DNA of 64,000 bases, from the NCBI RefSeq assembly GCF_033807575.1, contig NC_084718.1, positions 18,183,991 through 18,247,990 on the forward strand, written 5' to 3'. Under the pieces are notes generated by a model. The model had not been told where the DNA came from and did not search any database. It was given only the letters and a program-made list of their open reading frames with translations. The translations under genes were made by a program, and so were the position numbers. Source of the DNA: Cydia pomonella (Eukaryota > Arthropoda > Insecta > Lepidoptera > Tortricidae). Positions 33,601 through 43,909 of the stretch are shown here, one piece after another (within the stretch, counting starts at the first letter, position 1; each line of letters begins with the position of its first letter).

Positions 33601-33762
33601 GAGGTTCGGAGAAAATGTCTTACTGACTTGTGGACTACTGGGTGCTAAGGGCAAGTCAGTACTGTGGAGGAGAGCGAGCGACCGCCAGTTATTGACCGCT
33701 AGTGGTGTTAGAATTACTAGAGACGACAGAGTCCACGTGTGACATGATGCTGTGCGTACGCT
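33601..33762 (+). pseudogene. Decayed copy of exon 1
   Basis: It reproduces the second part of exon 1 and about 20 bases of the intron after it. Around the WRRASDRQLLTA block the reading frame is preserved with several silent changes, but a deletion of about 5 bases near the start and a TGA where exon 1 has TTA (in the codons before HD) break it. The donor equivalent is GTGCGT. No acceptor is seen because the 5' half is missing. Confidence 0.85.
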
Positions 33763-34236
33763 AGTTATCTAAGATTGTTTATAAATATGATCTTTGAGGG
33801 TCCAAAGTGGAAAAGTTTACTGTAACTACTTAAGAAAATAGTTTTACCGGCCTTACTCATAATTAAAGCCGAGGTAAAACTATCAATTGTTGACAGCCAT
33901 AGTCATCAGAACTACGGATAATAAACTTGTTCCAAAGTCTCATATAACCAGTTATGAGTCGTAGATACTTAAGTTAAATTAATTTTAGAGTTTAACTCAC
34001 ATATTTTAGTAGATGATAAGTAGCTCAGTTTATTTTTAGTAACATTTAGCACGAGTGATAAAAAATTCGTGAGTTAAACCGTAAAGATATTCTACTGTTC
34101 CGTAGTATTCCTCTTTTAAAAGTACTCTTCTGTCACCTGATTACGCCCACCGTTGATAAAGAGCCCCTGCTCAGCGTGGGTTTAGAAACCTTCTTCGTTT
34201 TTAATATAAATATGATCTATCTCTTTCTTTCAACAG

Positions 34237-34383
34237 CTGAAGAGCCATTACAAGGCCCCGGTATCGCCAAAGGTGGCGACGTGTGGGCGCTAGTCATCAA
34301 GTCGGTGAAGGCGTCCGACGCGGGCTTATACATGTGCGAGCTAAACACAGAGCCGCCAGTCAGAAGCTTCCACAGATTAACAG
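34237..34383 (+). CDS. Exon 2: second half of Ig domain
   Basis: The acceptor is TTTCTTTCAACAG at 34236 and the donor GTATGA at 34384. The exon starts with two bases and ends with one, fitting exon 1 and exon 3. It encodes EEPLQGPGIAKGGDVWALV, then KSVKASDAGLYMCELNTEP, the D-x-G-x-Y-x-C signature of the F strand that completes the Ig fold started in exon 1. Two decayed copies follow at 34461-34572 and 34688-34750. Confidence 0.92.
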
Positions 34384-34460
34384 GTATGAACTAGTGTGGG
34401 CCATGGGTTCTATAAATATGACACATAGCTGCTGAAGGGTCTGGTGTAAATAATGGGTAG

Positions 34461-34572
34461 CTGTAGCAGGGCCAGACATCGCCAAAGGCTAGTCTTCAAG
34501 TCAGCGAGGACGCCGGATTATAGGTACAATGTGTGAGCTAAACAGCCTCCAGTTAGAAGTTTCGACAAACGA
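34461..34572 (+). pseudogene. Decayed copy of exon 2 (first)
   Basis: Matches include ATCGCCAAAGG, CTAGTCTTCAAGTCAGCGA, TGTGTGAGCTAAACA and CCTCCAGTTAGAAGTTTC. Several small deletions remove the frame. Confidence 0.8.
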
Positions 34573-34687
34573 TCTGACTTTAACCTACATTATTTAATGA
34601 TATATAATATTTTAATCAACCAACTACCTTAAGGAGCCGTTTGAGGGTAGATTTTGTTTAATTTCATTTCACATACAGAGTATAGAG

Positions 34688-34750
34688 ACGTCCAACATCG
34701 CCCAACGTGGGTTTTAAGTCGCCTGTCAGAAGTTTCCATAGACTAATGGG
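34688..34750 (+). pseudogene. Decayed copy of exon 2 (second, short)
   Basis: Matches CATCGCC, CGTGGG, and the end of the exon (GTCAGAAGTTTCCATAGACT, compare GTCAGAAGCTTCCACAGATT). More eroded than the first copy. Confidence 0.65.
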
Positions 34751-34786
34751 ATGTCATCTTCTGTTACAATTACTTTACTACTAAAG

Positions 34787-35145
34787 TTTTTTTTATACTA
34801 CGTCGGTGGAAAACAAGCATACGGCCCGCCTGATGGTAAGCAATATCCGTAGCCTATGTACGCCTGCAACTCCAGAGGAGTTACATGCGCGTTGCCGACC
34901 CTAACCCCCTCCCGCCCCTCGTTGAGCTCTGGCAACCTTACTCACCGGCAGGAACACAACACTATGAGTAGGGTCTAGTGTTATTTGGCTGCGATTTTCT
35001 GTAAGGTGGAGGTACTTTCCCAGTTTGGGCTCTGCTCTAGATCTGGAATGATATCCGCTGTGCTGTGCCCTACCACACAGAGCGAGATGACATTCACAAT
35101 GCCCATACCTCTCTTGTGGACGTAGTTTAAGGACGTACCCGGGAC
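34787..35145 (-). repeat. SINE-2 in intron 2
   Basis: Full-length copy, tail (A-run on the minus strand) at the left end. Confidence 0.75.
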
Positions 35146-35485
35146 GTAAGTACTTAAGTACTATCTTTTCAATTCCTTGGATGTATATTACAAAGTATTT
35201 ACTAGATGTAAAAACTTGGGCCTAAGCCCCAAGGGACATTATATTACACAATTCAAGTCGTCTCGTGTGACCTTTAGTAAGTACTAGTTTCAAAAAAACG
35301 ACATTACGTACTAAATTGCCGTTACACGATTAAGTAAAGCTCGCTAGATAGAAAATCGAATCCAAAATACCATAAATTAATCAGCATATATTTCGCAGGT
35401 CGAAAGTACAACAGGGTTAAAGTGTATCATTAACTACATTAACTATACCTACAAAAAATTCAAAACCCATAATCTACTTACAATA

Positions 35486-35638
35486 GAGTCAGACCAAGAT
35501 AAGTTCGCAGCGATTGTGATAGCCCAGGCAGTGCATGTGTTATTTTAAATGTCAAACATCCGTGAAAGTATAACGTTTACTTAACACTTGCACAGACTGT
35601 GCTATCAAAATCGCTGCCAACTTATCTTCGTCTGACTC
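35486..35638. mobile_element. MITE, 153 bp, TA target site
   Basis: Ends GAGTCAGACCAAGATAAG and CTTATCTTCGTCTGACTC are inverted copies. The inversion extends inward (CGCAGCGATTGTGATAGC with GCTATCAAAATCGCTGC). TA on each side (35484-35485, 35639-35640) suggests a Tc1/mariner-type target duplication. Confidence 0.8.
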
Positions 35639-35928
35639 TAACTACCCAACATTGCAACTACTTTGGTCTCCATTGGGTAATCGTGCTCCGATAGTTTTTA
35701 TTATATGAAAACTATAGAGTAGAAAGAGTCTATAGAATCTAGTCTATAGAATCTATATAGAGTGAAATTAACTGCCATCAAACCGCTTCACAGTTTGGCA
35801 GTACTATACTGATGTAACACATATGTACCGTGTATTATGAGAATAGATGATTAATAATAATAATGTCATAACATCAATTAAATGTTACAACATGATAGTA
35901 GTTAATGGTCTACTTTAAAGCGGAATAT

Positions 35929-36385
35929 ACAGTGGGCTAGTAAAACCCGACAAACTTTAACCACGCATTCCTGAGGTAATAACGAGCAAAAAATGTCATA
36001 AGTTATGGCCAAATTCGCCAAAAAAATTTTTTTTTGCCAAAAACATACATTATTTGCGATTTCTGCACACGACACGTTATTAATGTTTATACCTTGGTGA
36101 AGAAAAACAATACACCAAATAACTAAAGATTTTTTTCTTATTTACAGATAAAAATTGCGAGTTTACTTTAAAACTTTAATGTCTGTCAGTAGGTATGTCT
36201 AAACCAGGTCACATAGTGGAAGCGTGACAACTAAAAGACCGTTTTTCATTAAGTTATAACAGAAACAAATTTTCACAAAAAAGTTACATTACCTCTAAAA
36301 CAGGATCGATTTCAGTAAACTTTGTATGACATTTTAGTCTCTAAATGCGGTCAAGAATACACCTTTAAAATCTATCAACCTATCT
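35929..36385. mobile_element. Uninterrupted copy of the 7860-11118 transposon
   Basis: It follows the same order: AACCACGCATTCCTGAGG, GCACACGACACGTTATT, GTCAGTAGGTATGTCTAAAC, and GTATGACATTTTAGTCTC. The left end is diverged (CAGTGGGCTAGTAAAACCC) and the right end is eroded. It shows the empty site for the CR1 insertion in the other copy. Confidence 0.82.
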
Positions 36386-36401
36386 ACCACAATAGAATAA
36401 T

Positions 36402-36760
36402 TTGATATACTACGTCGGTGGCAAACGCATACGGCCCGCCTGATGGTAAGCAGTCTCCGTAGCCTATATACACCTGCAACTCCAGAGGAGTTACATGCGC
36501 GTTGCCGACCCTAAACCCGCCCCCCCCCCCCCCTCGTTGAGCTTTGGCAACCTTACTCACCGGCAGGAACACAACACTATGAGTAGGGTCTAGTGTTATT
36601 TGGCTGCTGTTTTCTGTAAGGAGGAGGTACTTCTCCAGTTGGGCTCTGCTCTAGATCTGAAATGACATCCACTGGCTGTGCCCTACCACTCAAAGCGAGA
36701 TGACATTCACAATGCCCATACCTCTCTTTTGGACGTAGTTTAAGGACGTACCCGGGTCCA
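36402..36760 (-). repeat. SINE-2 in intron 2, second copy
   Basis: Full length, inserted immediately after the transposon copy. It has a 15-base C run near 36519. Confidence 0.75.
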
Positions 36761-36764
36761 TTTA

Positions 36765-37497
36765 GAGTTTAAATTAAATCTCGAATTTTAGAGCTACTTT
36801 TGCAGCAATGTAGACATTTGAAGGTACTGAATGCGCAGGTTTTAATATAAAACTGAAAACTCTATTTTGTTACTGACAAAGTAAAGTTTAAAGCAGTGCA
36901 AGTTTGTCAAGTTTGCGTGAATACTTAATTCATAGTTTTCTTTTTACTTTTAAGCAAGCAGTAAGTTGAAACGCTTATCCTGTAAGACTTTTAAGGAATG
37001 TTAAAGTTAAACCTATTTATAGTGAACGTCTTGGAACACACAAACTTTGAGAAAAAATCGTTTACTTTGTACACAGTTTGAAAATTCCTGTTAGCTTTTA
37101 CAGACTATGTAACAAAAGTTTACCTGGATTCCGTACAAGAAAAATCTAGTTGATTTTATTATGCGCCGAATTCCCGCAAGACAAACAATTTAGCTATAAA
37201 TCTGCCTCATAAAATCTCTACGGTTGCCGGTTACCCAAATTACTATCTCTTTATTACACTGATTACACAGTAAGTTGATCTGTAATTCGTATAACAGTAT
37301 GGATTCATAATAAATAACTTCACCGTAATAAATGAATCCGCAAAAACATATCGATTCCACAAACAACTTGTCAGACTTTTAGACAGCCAATTTGTTCAGC
37401 TGTGACAATGAAAAACTTCTTGAACTAAGTAAAGAAACTGTCAAAGAAAATAATGACTGGATATTTTCGGCGTCTAATCTAACTTTGTTGTTTTTAG
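36765..37497. other. Intron 2 remainder
   Basis: Unique AT-rich sequence, nothing else recognised. Confidence 0.5.
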
Positions 37498-37723
37498 TGA
37501 TATCAAGAGGCCTAACTCCGCCGGAGAATACCAACGTGACAGACAGTTACTCTTCTAATTTGCCAACGTTGTCACCGTTGGCTTTGGCACACAACTACAC
37601 GGATTGTTGCATTGCTGCCAACGTGACCAAGGCGTGTCTGGGTTTCTGCAGCATTCAGACCATCTTGGAAGGCACTGGACAAGACCCGGAGACGTGCCAG
37701 CCTGATTTCCCTTCTATTGTTAA
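37498..37723 (+). CDS. Exon 3: first part of DB module 1
   Basis: The acceptor is TTGTTGTTTTTAG at 37497 and the donor GTAAGT at 37724. It starts with two bases and ends with two. It encodes a linker with N-glycosylation sequons (NVT) and the start of the DB module: YTDCCIAANVTKACLGFCS, then EGTGQDPETCQPDFPSIV. The CC....C...C spacing and the conserved DPETC-x-PDFP element are characteristic of this module. Confidence 0.93.
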
Positions 37724-37794
37724 GTAAGTGTATATTTGCCGTACATTAAACGAACCTCGTTATAATATATGTAATTCATTGAATAAAAATAATG

Positions 37795-38205
37795 TTTTTC
37801 TACTCGTTGACTGTAATGGTTGAATTAAGATTTCGTATACCAAACTATAATTGCCTACTTTTCATGTATGGGCTCCCACGCAACTGTAAGATTAATTTCG
37901 ATACACTCTAGTCAACTGTAAGATTAATTTTACTAATCACGTGCCGCCGTGCTTCTATGAAAAAAAACTATAATTGTTGTCTACTGAGATACTTACCAAT
38001 TTTCATTAATGATTTAGGTTTTTATAGTTAAAAAAGTTTTATTTTAGATGACTTGTAGAAAAAGTATTGTATACAATAGTGATATAATCAAGCTTTTCAA
38101 TCTCGCACCTTACTTAGGCAACTCAGCTAGCTTCGATGCCTAAACACGATACTCGACTGAAAAGCTCTGTATTACATCACGATTATATAATAGTATTTTA
38201 TAGTA
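37795..38205. repeat. Repeat D, uninterrupted copy
   Basis: About 400 bp shared with 56687-57442, including GTATGGGCTCCCA, AATCACGTGCCGCCG, GATACTTACC and CGACTGAAAAGCTCTGTATT. No coding capacity. It is a dispersed element of unknown type. Confidence 0.7.
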
Positions 38206-38240
38206 TAGTAGTACAGATTAAGATTTCGTATACCAATACG

Positions 38241-38326
38241 ATTGTTCGACATGTTTCGCTCCAGACAGCGGGCTGCACCTCTCCGCAAGCGATTGCTAGG
38301 TTATGGAGCGAAACATATCGAGCAAT
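38241..38326. repeat. Stem-loop with 23-bp arms
   Basis: Left arm 38241-38263 (ATTGTTCGACATGTTTCGCT...) pairs with 38304-38326 at 21 of 23 positions. The loop is 40 bases and GC-rich. Confidence 0.75.
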
Positions 38327-38418
38327 TTAGCAAGTGACCTGCTTGTATTGTATTGTAATACGGGTCAGATTCCGCAATTCGACGACTAGCGCCTATTTTG
38401 CGTGTCAGGGGGGGTGGG

Positions 38419-38575
38419 CTAGTCCTGCCAGCCCAGCTTCTCGAGGAATCCTATCAAACCTTTGATGTTGAGTAAGACCTCGGGGAGGTCTCTCGGGGAT
38501 CCGAGACGTTTAGCCCTGTATGGAGCCACTCCGCTGCATTTCAGCACAACGTGACTGTTTCTTCTGTCTTCATGC
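38419..38575 (-). pseudogene. LINE (R1 or Jockey type) C-terminal remnant
   Basis: The minus strand reads KCSGVAPYRAKRLGSPRDL, then PEVLLNIKGLIGFLEKLGW and QD before a stop. This is the C-terminal end common to R1/Jockey-like reverse transcriptases. It lies inside intron 3 in opposite orientation to the gene. Confidence 0.65.
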
Positions 38576-38701
38576 ATACACCTGTTATAAAAAGATGTTT
38601 GTTAAATAGTCCATAACCTGTTATGACACTGTTTACCATACTTAGTCGGACCTGACCAGAAGTACCCGCTTTTATATTTAAAAACCTTTTACACAATCCA
38701 G

Positions 38702-38874
38702 ATGCATGGCCGACGGCCGCAACCACGTGCCGTGCTGCGTGCAGGAGCGCGTGCCCGACATCTGCCAGGACGTGTGCCGCGGCGAGTTTACCCCGGTGAC
38801 CGACAATATAAAGACACATTACAGCTGTGCAGCGTACATGGAAAAGACTTTGGCGTGCATTGTTGAGGGAATTG
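38702..38874 (+). CDS. Exon 4: second part of DB module 1
   Basis: The acceptor is ACACAATCCAG at 38701 and the donor GTAAGT at 38875. It starts with one base and ends with one. It encodes CMADGRNHVPCCVQERVPDI, CQDVCRGEFTPV and, at the end, SCAAYMEKTLACIVEGIG. The C-MADGRNH-x2-CC pattern and the closing C-I-VEGIG are hallmarks of the DB module. Confidence 0.95.
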
Positions 38875-39108
38875 GTAAGTTCTATTTATTTTGTTTTAAA
38901 AGTCACAGGTAGCCGCCGCCAAAGCCAATATACAATCAAAGCTACGCTCTCATTTTAAAACGACATGCTTAAATCACATGAAGCTTCGCATAAACATTTA
39001 CGTAACTTATGCATGTGATTCTTCACTCTAATTTAATTATATTACAATTTCTAACAATAAATATCAACCGGAGTCACCTTTAAGAGCTTACCCCTCTTTA
39101 ACTATGAA

Positions 39109-39181
39109 TTTGTTGCCAAGCGGACCCCAGGCTCCCATGAGCCGTGGCAAAAATACCGGGACAGCGCGAGGTAGAAGAGAC
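39109..39181 (+). repeat. SINE-1 3' fragment
   Basis: TTGCCAAGCGGACCCCAGG, TCCCATGAGCCGTGGC and GACAGCGCGAGG match the SINE-1 tail. Confidence 0.75.
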
Positions 39182-39483
39182 CCCTCTGTCTGTAGTTTTC
39201 TGTACAATACAGTCGACCGCCAAAATCAGCAAACTGAATTGTACATAAAAGTACAGACAAGGTCTCCAGTTGGTTAAATTAAATGCTCGAAGCCTATATA
39301 TTACTTGAATATTCATGTCCAATTTCATGTTCGTTCAGAATACCGTCTTAAAATGACAGCTTATTTCTATGCCTTTCCTTTGAAAGCAAATAATTATACT
39401 CATATTAAACTAGTATACAACTTAAGGGATCCGGCCTCCGCCTATAGAGGACCAGTATATTTTTACCGATTTGGTCTTTACAG

Positions 39484-39817
39484 AACTCCTCCCAAGCCCG
39501 CCAGAAGACGTTGAAGTGGAAACCCTCAACGAGAAACAACTGAACGTCTCCTGGAACCCACCACTCGAGAACACAGACACCGTGACAGAATACATCGTCA
39601 ACGTCACCGCTCTGCGCTCCTTCGATGCCCATCTAATCGATCCCTCAGAGAGCTCGATAAAGAATGTGAGCGTGAAGATGAGTCAACCTGTGACGCACAG
39701 GATACCGGCTAATAAGACGTTTTTGGTGCTAAACGATTTGCTGCCGTTCACGATGTATGAGATTACGGTCACGTCGTATAACGTGCATGGATCGAGTTTG
39801 CCCAGTTATGCTATAAG
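39484..39817 (+). CDS. Exon 5: FN3 domain 1 (whole domain in one exon)
   Basis: The acceptor is TTTACAG at 39483 and the donor GTAAGT at 39818. It starts with two bases and ends with two. It encodes a full fibronectin type III domain: PPEDVEVETLNEKQLNVSW (B-strand Trp), TEYIVNVTAL, then LNDLLPFTMYEITVTSYN (the Leu...Tyr core near the F strand) and VHGSSLPS. Sequons NVS, NVT and NKT could carry sugars. A truncated copy, about 96% identical over its last 160 bases, lies at 40091-40288. Confidence 0.95.
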
Positions 39818-39877
39818 GTAAGTAGGTTTTTGGCTGTACTGGTTTAGACTGTAGATGCTGTCTTGTTAAGGTACCGT

Positions 39878-40060
39878 TCGGATTCAAATTATTCCAGCAT
39901 TACTGTGGCAGTATTCAATGTCAAAATCGATGTTTGTGCCCGGAATTTGGACATTTGCGGTAGGAATGCAGTCGGCAGTAGTATCGTACTCCAATACTGC
40001 TAAAGTAATGTTGCCGGCTGCATTACTGTTACGTATGTCTAATCTACCTTATATAAATTT
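39878..40060. repeat. GCAGT-rich palindromic repeat, copy 3
   Basis: It shares TCAAAATCGATGTT and GAATGCAGTCGGCAGTA with 2988-3145. Confidence 0.5.
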
Positions 40061-40090
40061 CACGATAAAATGAAATTTTTGTCGTTTTCT

Positions 40091-40288
40091 AAATACATCG
40101 TCAACGCTCCTTCGATGCCCGAGCTCGATAAAGAATATGAGCGTGAAGATGAGTCAACCTGTGTCGCACAGGATACCAGCTAATAAGACGTTTTTGGTGC
40201 TAAACGATTTGCTGCCGTTCACGATGTATGAGTTTACGGTCACGTCGTATAACGTGCATGGATCGAGTTTGCCCAGTTATGTTATTAG
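40091..40288 (+). pseudogene. Truncated copy of exon 5
   Basis: It matches exon 5 from the codons for EYIVN to its end, with one deletion of about 40 bases. The last 160 bases differ at only about six positions and the donor is still good (GTGAGT). The first half of the exon and its acceptor are missing. Confidence 0.9.
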
Positions 40289-41025
40289 GTGAGTGGGATG
40301 AGAATGTGGGTTACGGTAGATTATAGTTGTAGTCTTCCTTCCACCAATCCTTCATACCAATCGCCCTTGATACCAATTTCAATAAATATACAATATGGGT
40401 AAATGGTAATGAACAAATTAGTTATAAAAAGAATACCCCTTCTAAAGCCTCCGCCTGCGGCAAAGATCCCATAACGCTGGCCGCGTTACCTCTCTGTATT
40501 GCCAGGGATATACGCTGGCCTACAGGGCCCCCATGAATGTTTTCATGTCCGCCGACCACGGTCCCATTGTCTCCACTGCAAGCGCCGCAAACTCATAATC
40601 TTGCAGTAAATACAAATATAGGTAAATACAAATACAATACAAAAAAAGTGCCAAAAATATGTATACACTACCTTAATGTTAGGGCAATAAAGTCGTGGAT
40701 GGCATTTTATTCTTATCGATATTTTCAGACCTGACCATATAACCAACATTCAGAAAGTTGCAAATAAGAAGAATTGTTAGTGTTAGAGAATTTTTCTGTC
40801 AATTTTATTTTCCTACTTAGAATCACAAACTCTTTGCAGCTTTTATATGAATAAAATGTCTTAAAGTTTTTTTTTCTATAGTGTTACCATAAATACATAT
40901 ACTTTTTTGCACAAACGAAAGCTACTAAATTGATAGCATATTTTTTTTAAAAATGCTCTAATAGAGTAGATATAGTTCTTCTATGTAGACCTAAATAGGC
41001 GGCTTAAAGCTGACCAAGTCCTTCC

Positions 41026-41096
41026 TCCTTCTTCCTCGCGTTGTCCCGGCATTTTGCCACGGCTCATGGGAGCCTGGGGTCCGCTTGACAACTAGC
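41026..41096 (-). repeat. SINE-1 3' fragment
   Basis: CTTCCTCGCGTTGTCCCGG and GGTCCGCTTGACAACTAG match the SINE-1 tail. Confidence 0.75.
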
Positions 41097-41155
41097 CAAG
41101 CTGACCAAGTATATAATGATAAATCTTTTATTATTTTAATCACATTTTTCACCAG

Positions 41156-41309
41156 GTCACTAACCCTGACTCCCGGCAAGATGAAGACCACGAAGGTGTC
41201 CCCCGCGCCCAAACTGCCCGACGTTCGTTCGTGCTGCGTCAACGCTGGCGTCAACCATTTCGGCTGCGTGGACAAACTGTGCGATCCTACCAAGACTTTT
41301 GAGATCGGG
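41156..41309 (+). CDS. Exon 6: start of DB module 2
   Basis: The acceptor is TTTTTCACCAG at 41155 and the donor GTACGT at 41310. It starts with one base and ends on a codon boundary. It encodes a basic/Pro linker (TPGKMKTTKVSPAPKLPD) and SCCVNAGVNHFGCVDKLCDP, then TKTFEIG. This is the CC....C...C opening of a DB module. Confidence 0.93.
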
Positions 41310-41310
41310 G

Positions 41311-42075
41311 TACGTGCTTAGGATCGATTGGTTCGATTTTTTATTGTTACCGATTTTTTTCGCTAGAATTCGATAAAATTTGGTAGTTAAAGTTTCCTAT
41401 TCTGTACATAATAAGCACAATTTCACTGTATATCCTAAAAAACTTCCACTGATTTACGAAAACGTATAGTATTTTCGTAACTCAACGGAATATTACTAAG
41501 ATTTTTTTTCCAAATCGGGATTTCGTGTTTATTTCGCCCAGAATGGAGTTCTTCAAACCAGGCAAATTTTATCCAAATGTATCGCAAAAAAAATACAACA
41601 AAATTTAAATCAGCCCTTTTCGTGTTTCAACCTACACTTCTATAGTTCACGTGGATCCAGTTGGGGTAAATATGTTTACACATATTTACCCGTTTCTTAT
41701 GTTGTCATATTTTTACCCGTTTCATAAGAAACACTCAAACACTCAAAACCTTATTTTATTTCATTCCTAGGTTTAATAATAAGTAGCCTTGTGTGTAAAC
41801 TTCTTTTTAAATAGAATAGAAATGAAATAGAATACATTTTTGAGTGTTAAACACTTTGTCATATTTTTACCCGTGTCTTATAAATATAAGTGGGGTATTT
41901 ACCCGTCCTGGCCCTATCCACTTTTTTATATTTATCTTCATTTTTATTTGGGTACACCCTACTTAAAGCTAATTTCTTTGCATACTGAGTTATGTTTATT
42001 TTCAAAATCTTTATTGGTACGTGAATTACGGAAATAGTAAATGAAATACCAGAAAAATCACCGAATAACGATAGT
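41311..42075. other. Intron 6 start
   Basis: AT-rich, with a repeated phrase around TATTTACCCG at 41683-41905. Nothing else recognised. Confidence 0.4.
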
Positions 42076-42077
42076 CA

Positions 42078-42162
42078 TTAAATGTGGCGTTCCGGCTAAA
42101 ATGGGACCTAATTAGCGCTTAAATTTAAGCGCCAATCCCGACTTATACGGAACACCACAATG
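42078..42162. repeat. Short foldback
   Basis: GTGGCGTTCCG at the left and CGGAACACCAC at the right, with TAGCGCTTAAA and TTTAAGCGCC at the centre, form an imperfect long hairpin. Confidence 0.6.
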
Positions 42163-42423
42163 TCTCAATTCTCGTTTCATTAAGATGTATTCTTGTCATA
42201 AAATTGAAACAGCGCAATCGATGCACGAGGCGTATTCTGATAAACAAATCCAGATTAAATTCATAACGAGGATTTTGTTTTCGTATGTCTGGATATTCTC
42301 CTCTACAGGTCGCAATTCTTAATGGATTCTCGTGAAATTCTGGGACCAGATTCTATGATTAAATAGATTTCTTTTATCGTTTCAGTTTTTGGATTATTTT
42401 CAAATTGCGGAAATTGACACAAA

Positions 42424-42724
42424 AAAGGCGCAGGGTAGGGCAAGGCATTCGTCATACAAACCTTGTGCAAGTTTTATTCGTTAGTTTTGGCACTATAGCA
42501 TTTAATTTCATTTTTTGGTGTATATATTAGATATACGCAGAACTTGATGTCGACATTTTTCTTTCTTAAAAAAAATTACAAATATTAAAAAAATAGTAAT
42601 ACATCAAGCTAGCTAACAGAAATATAAGCATATTTACCAAAAATAATAACTGTAGCGCAAACACAAACGAAGAAAAACGCGTACAAAGTTTGTATGGAAA
42701 GAGCTTGCCCTACCCTTCGCCTTA
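42424..42724. mobile_element. MITE-like element with about 50-bp inverted ends
   Basis: Left: AAGGCGCAGGGTAGGGCAAG, later CATACAAACCTTGTGCAAG. Right: GTACAAAGTTTGTATGG, then CTTGCCCTACCCTTCGCCTT. The ends are reverse complements with a few mismatches. The interior is non-coding. Confidence 0.7.
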
Positions 42725-43169
42725 AGACTAATGTGAGTTCACAGTGACAAAGACTCAACAATCAAAGTATTTTTACTTTAACATTTTCTAAGCTTAACGC
42801 AGATCTACAGCTCACATAGTTACTAGTTATAATCATAATACGCCACCATCTTAATGGAACCGAGTATGGAACTTGGAGAGGCATTTGCACTTTAAAAATC
42901 TAGTCTTCATTTGACATAACGCGCAGTATCGCACCAATATATACGAGCGAGCACGAGTAATTTTTTAACCGCATCAAATCAAACTTATATTTTTAAACTT
43001 CAAAAATGCCACTCTTGGGTTGGTTTATGTCTCATTGGATTACATTCGAACTTAAAGAAGGCATATTACTTCCATCGTTCAATTATAAAAAAAAATAATT
43101 GGATATGACAGACCTTGTCTACTGTGTGTAATTTATTTCGGTTTATTTTATGTTTCTTTCCGTGATTAT

Positions 43170-43310
43170 TTCTCATTCGATGGTCTCATCGGAAGATCAG
43201 CGCTGGAAGTCGCCACCAATATGCTGAGATGAGGCCATTTCGTGACACTTTATTCTCACTATGTTCTCTCTGTGTATGTCTATTACTGTTTGTGTGTTTA
43301 TGAATAAAAC
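43170..43310 (+). repeat. Possible LINE 3' end
   Basis: CTCATCGGAAGATCAGCGCTGG and the following GCTGAGATGAGGCC, ending near TTATGAATAAA, look like a LINE 3' untranslated region common in Lepidoptera. Recognition is by memory only. Confidence 0.35.
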
Positions 43311-43435
43311 TAATTACCTATTTTCTATTCATTTATAAATACGGAAAAAAATCTTAAGCAAATTATTATATGAAATATTTTTTGATTTATGTTTTTTTGA
43401 GTAGACACATATATAAATTATAAACTGAAATAGAT

Positions 43436-43763
43436 CTCTCTTCTTCCTCGCGTTGTCCCGGCATTTTGCCACGGCTCAAGAGAGCCTGGGGTCCGCTTGA
43501 CAACTAATCCCAAGATTTGGCGTAGGCACTAGTTTTTACGAAAGCGACTGCTATCTGACCTTCCAACCCAGAGGGTAAACTAGGCCTTGTTAGGATTAGT
43601 CCGGTTTCCTCCCGATGTTTTCCTTCACCGAAAAGCGACTGGTAAATATCAAATGATATTTCGTACATAAGTTCCGAAAAACTCATTGGTACGAGCCGGG
43701 GTTTGAACCCGCGACCTCCGGATTGCAAGTCGCACGCTCTTACCGCTAGGCCACCAGCGCTTC
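43436..43763 (-). repeat. SINE-1, full length with target duplication
   Basis: A perfect 17-bp direct repeat, TATAAACTGAAATAGAT, flanks it (43419-43435 and 43764-43780). The tRNA-like head is at the right end on the minus strand, with box B text GGGTTCAAACCCCGG and box A text TGGCCTAGCGGTAAGAGC. Confidence 0.92.
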
Positions 43764-43832
43764 TATAAACTGAAATAGATAACATACATTAATTAAAAAG
43801 TGACCAATTCCACCGGTGGGCGAGGCGGTTTG

Positions 43833-43905
43833 TAGCCGGATGGTCTAGTGGTCAGGACGTTAGCCGCGTAATCTCAAGACACGGGTTTAATTCCCGCCTC
43901 GGCTA
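43833..43905 (+). pseudogene. tRNA-Glu-like relic
   Basis: The 73-base segment has a seven-pair acceptor stem (TAGCCGG with TCGGCTA, one G-T), a D-arm region GGTCTAGTGGTCAGGA typical of tRNA-Glu, and a T-arm CGGGTTTAATTCCCG. The overall length matches tRNA-Glu. The anticodon stem pairs at only three of five positions and the base before the anticodon is G instead of T, so it should not be a working tRNA. It may be a SINE head. Confidence 0.45.
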
Positions 43906-43909
43906 CCGG

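Noticed and set aside
37392..37497. ATG-started extension of exon 3
   Set aside because: It is intron readthrough upstream of the TTTTTAG acceptor at 37497.
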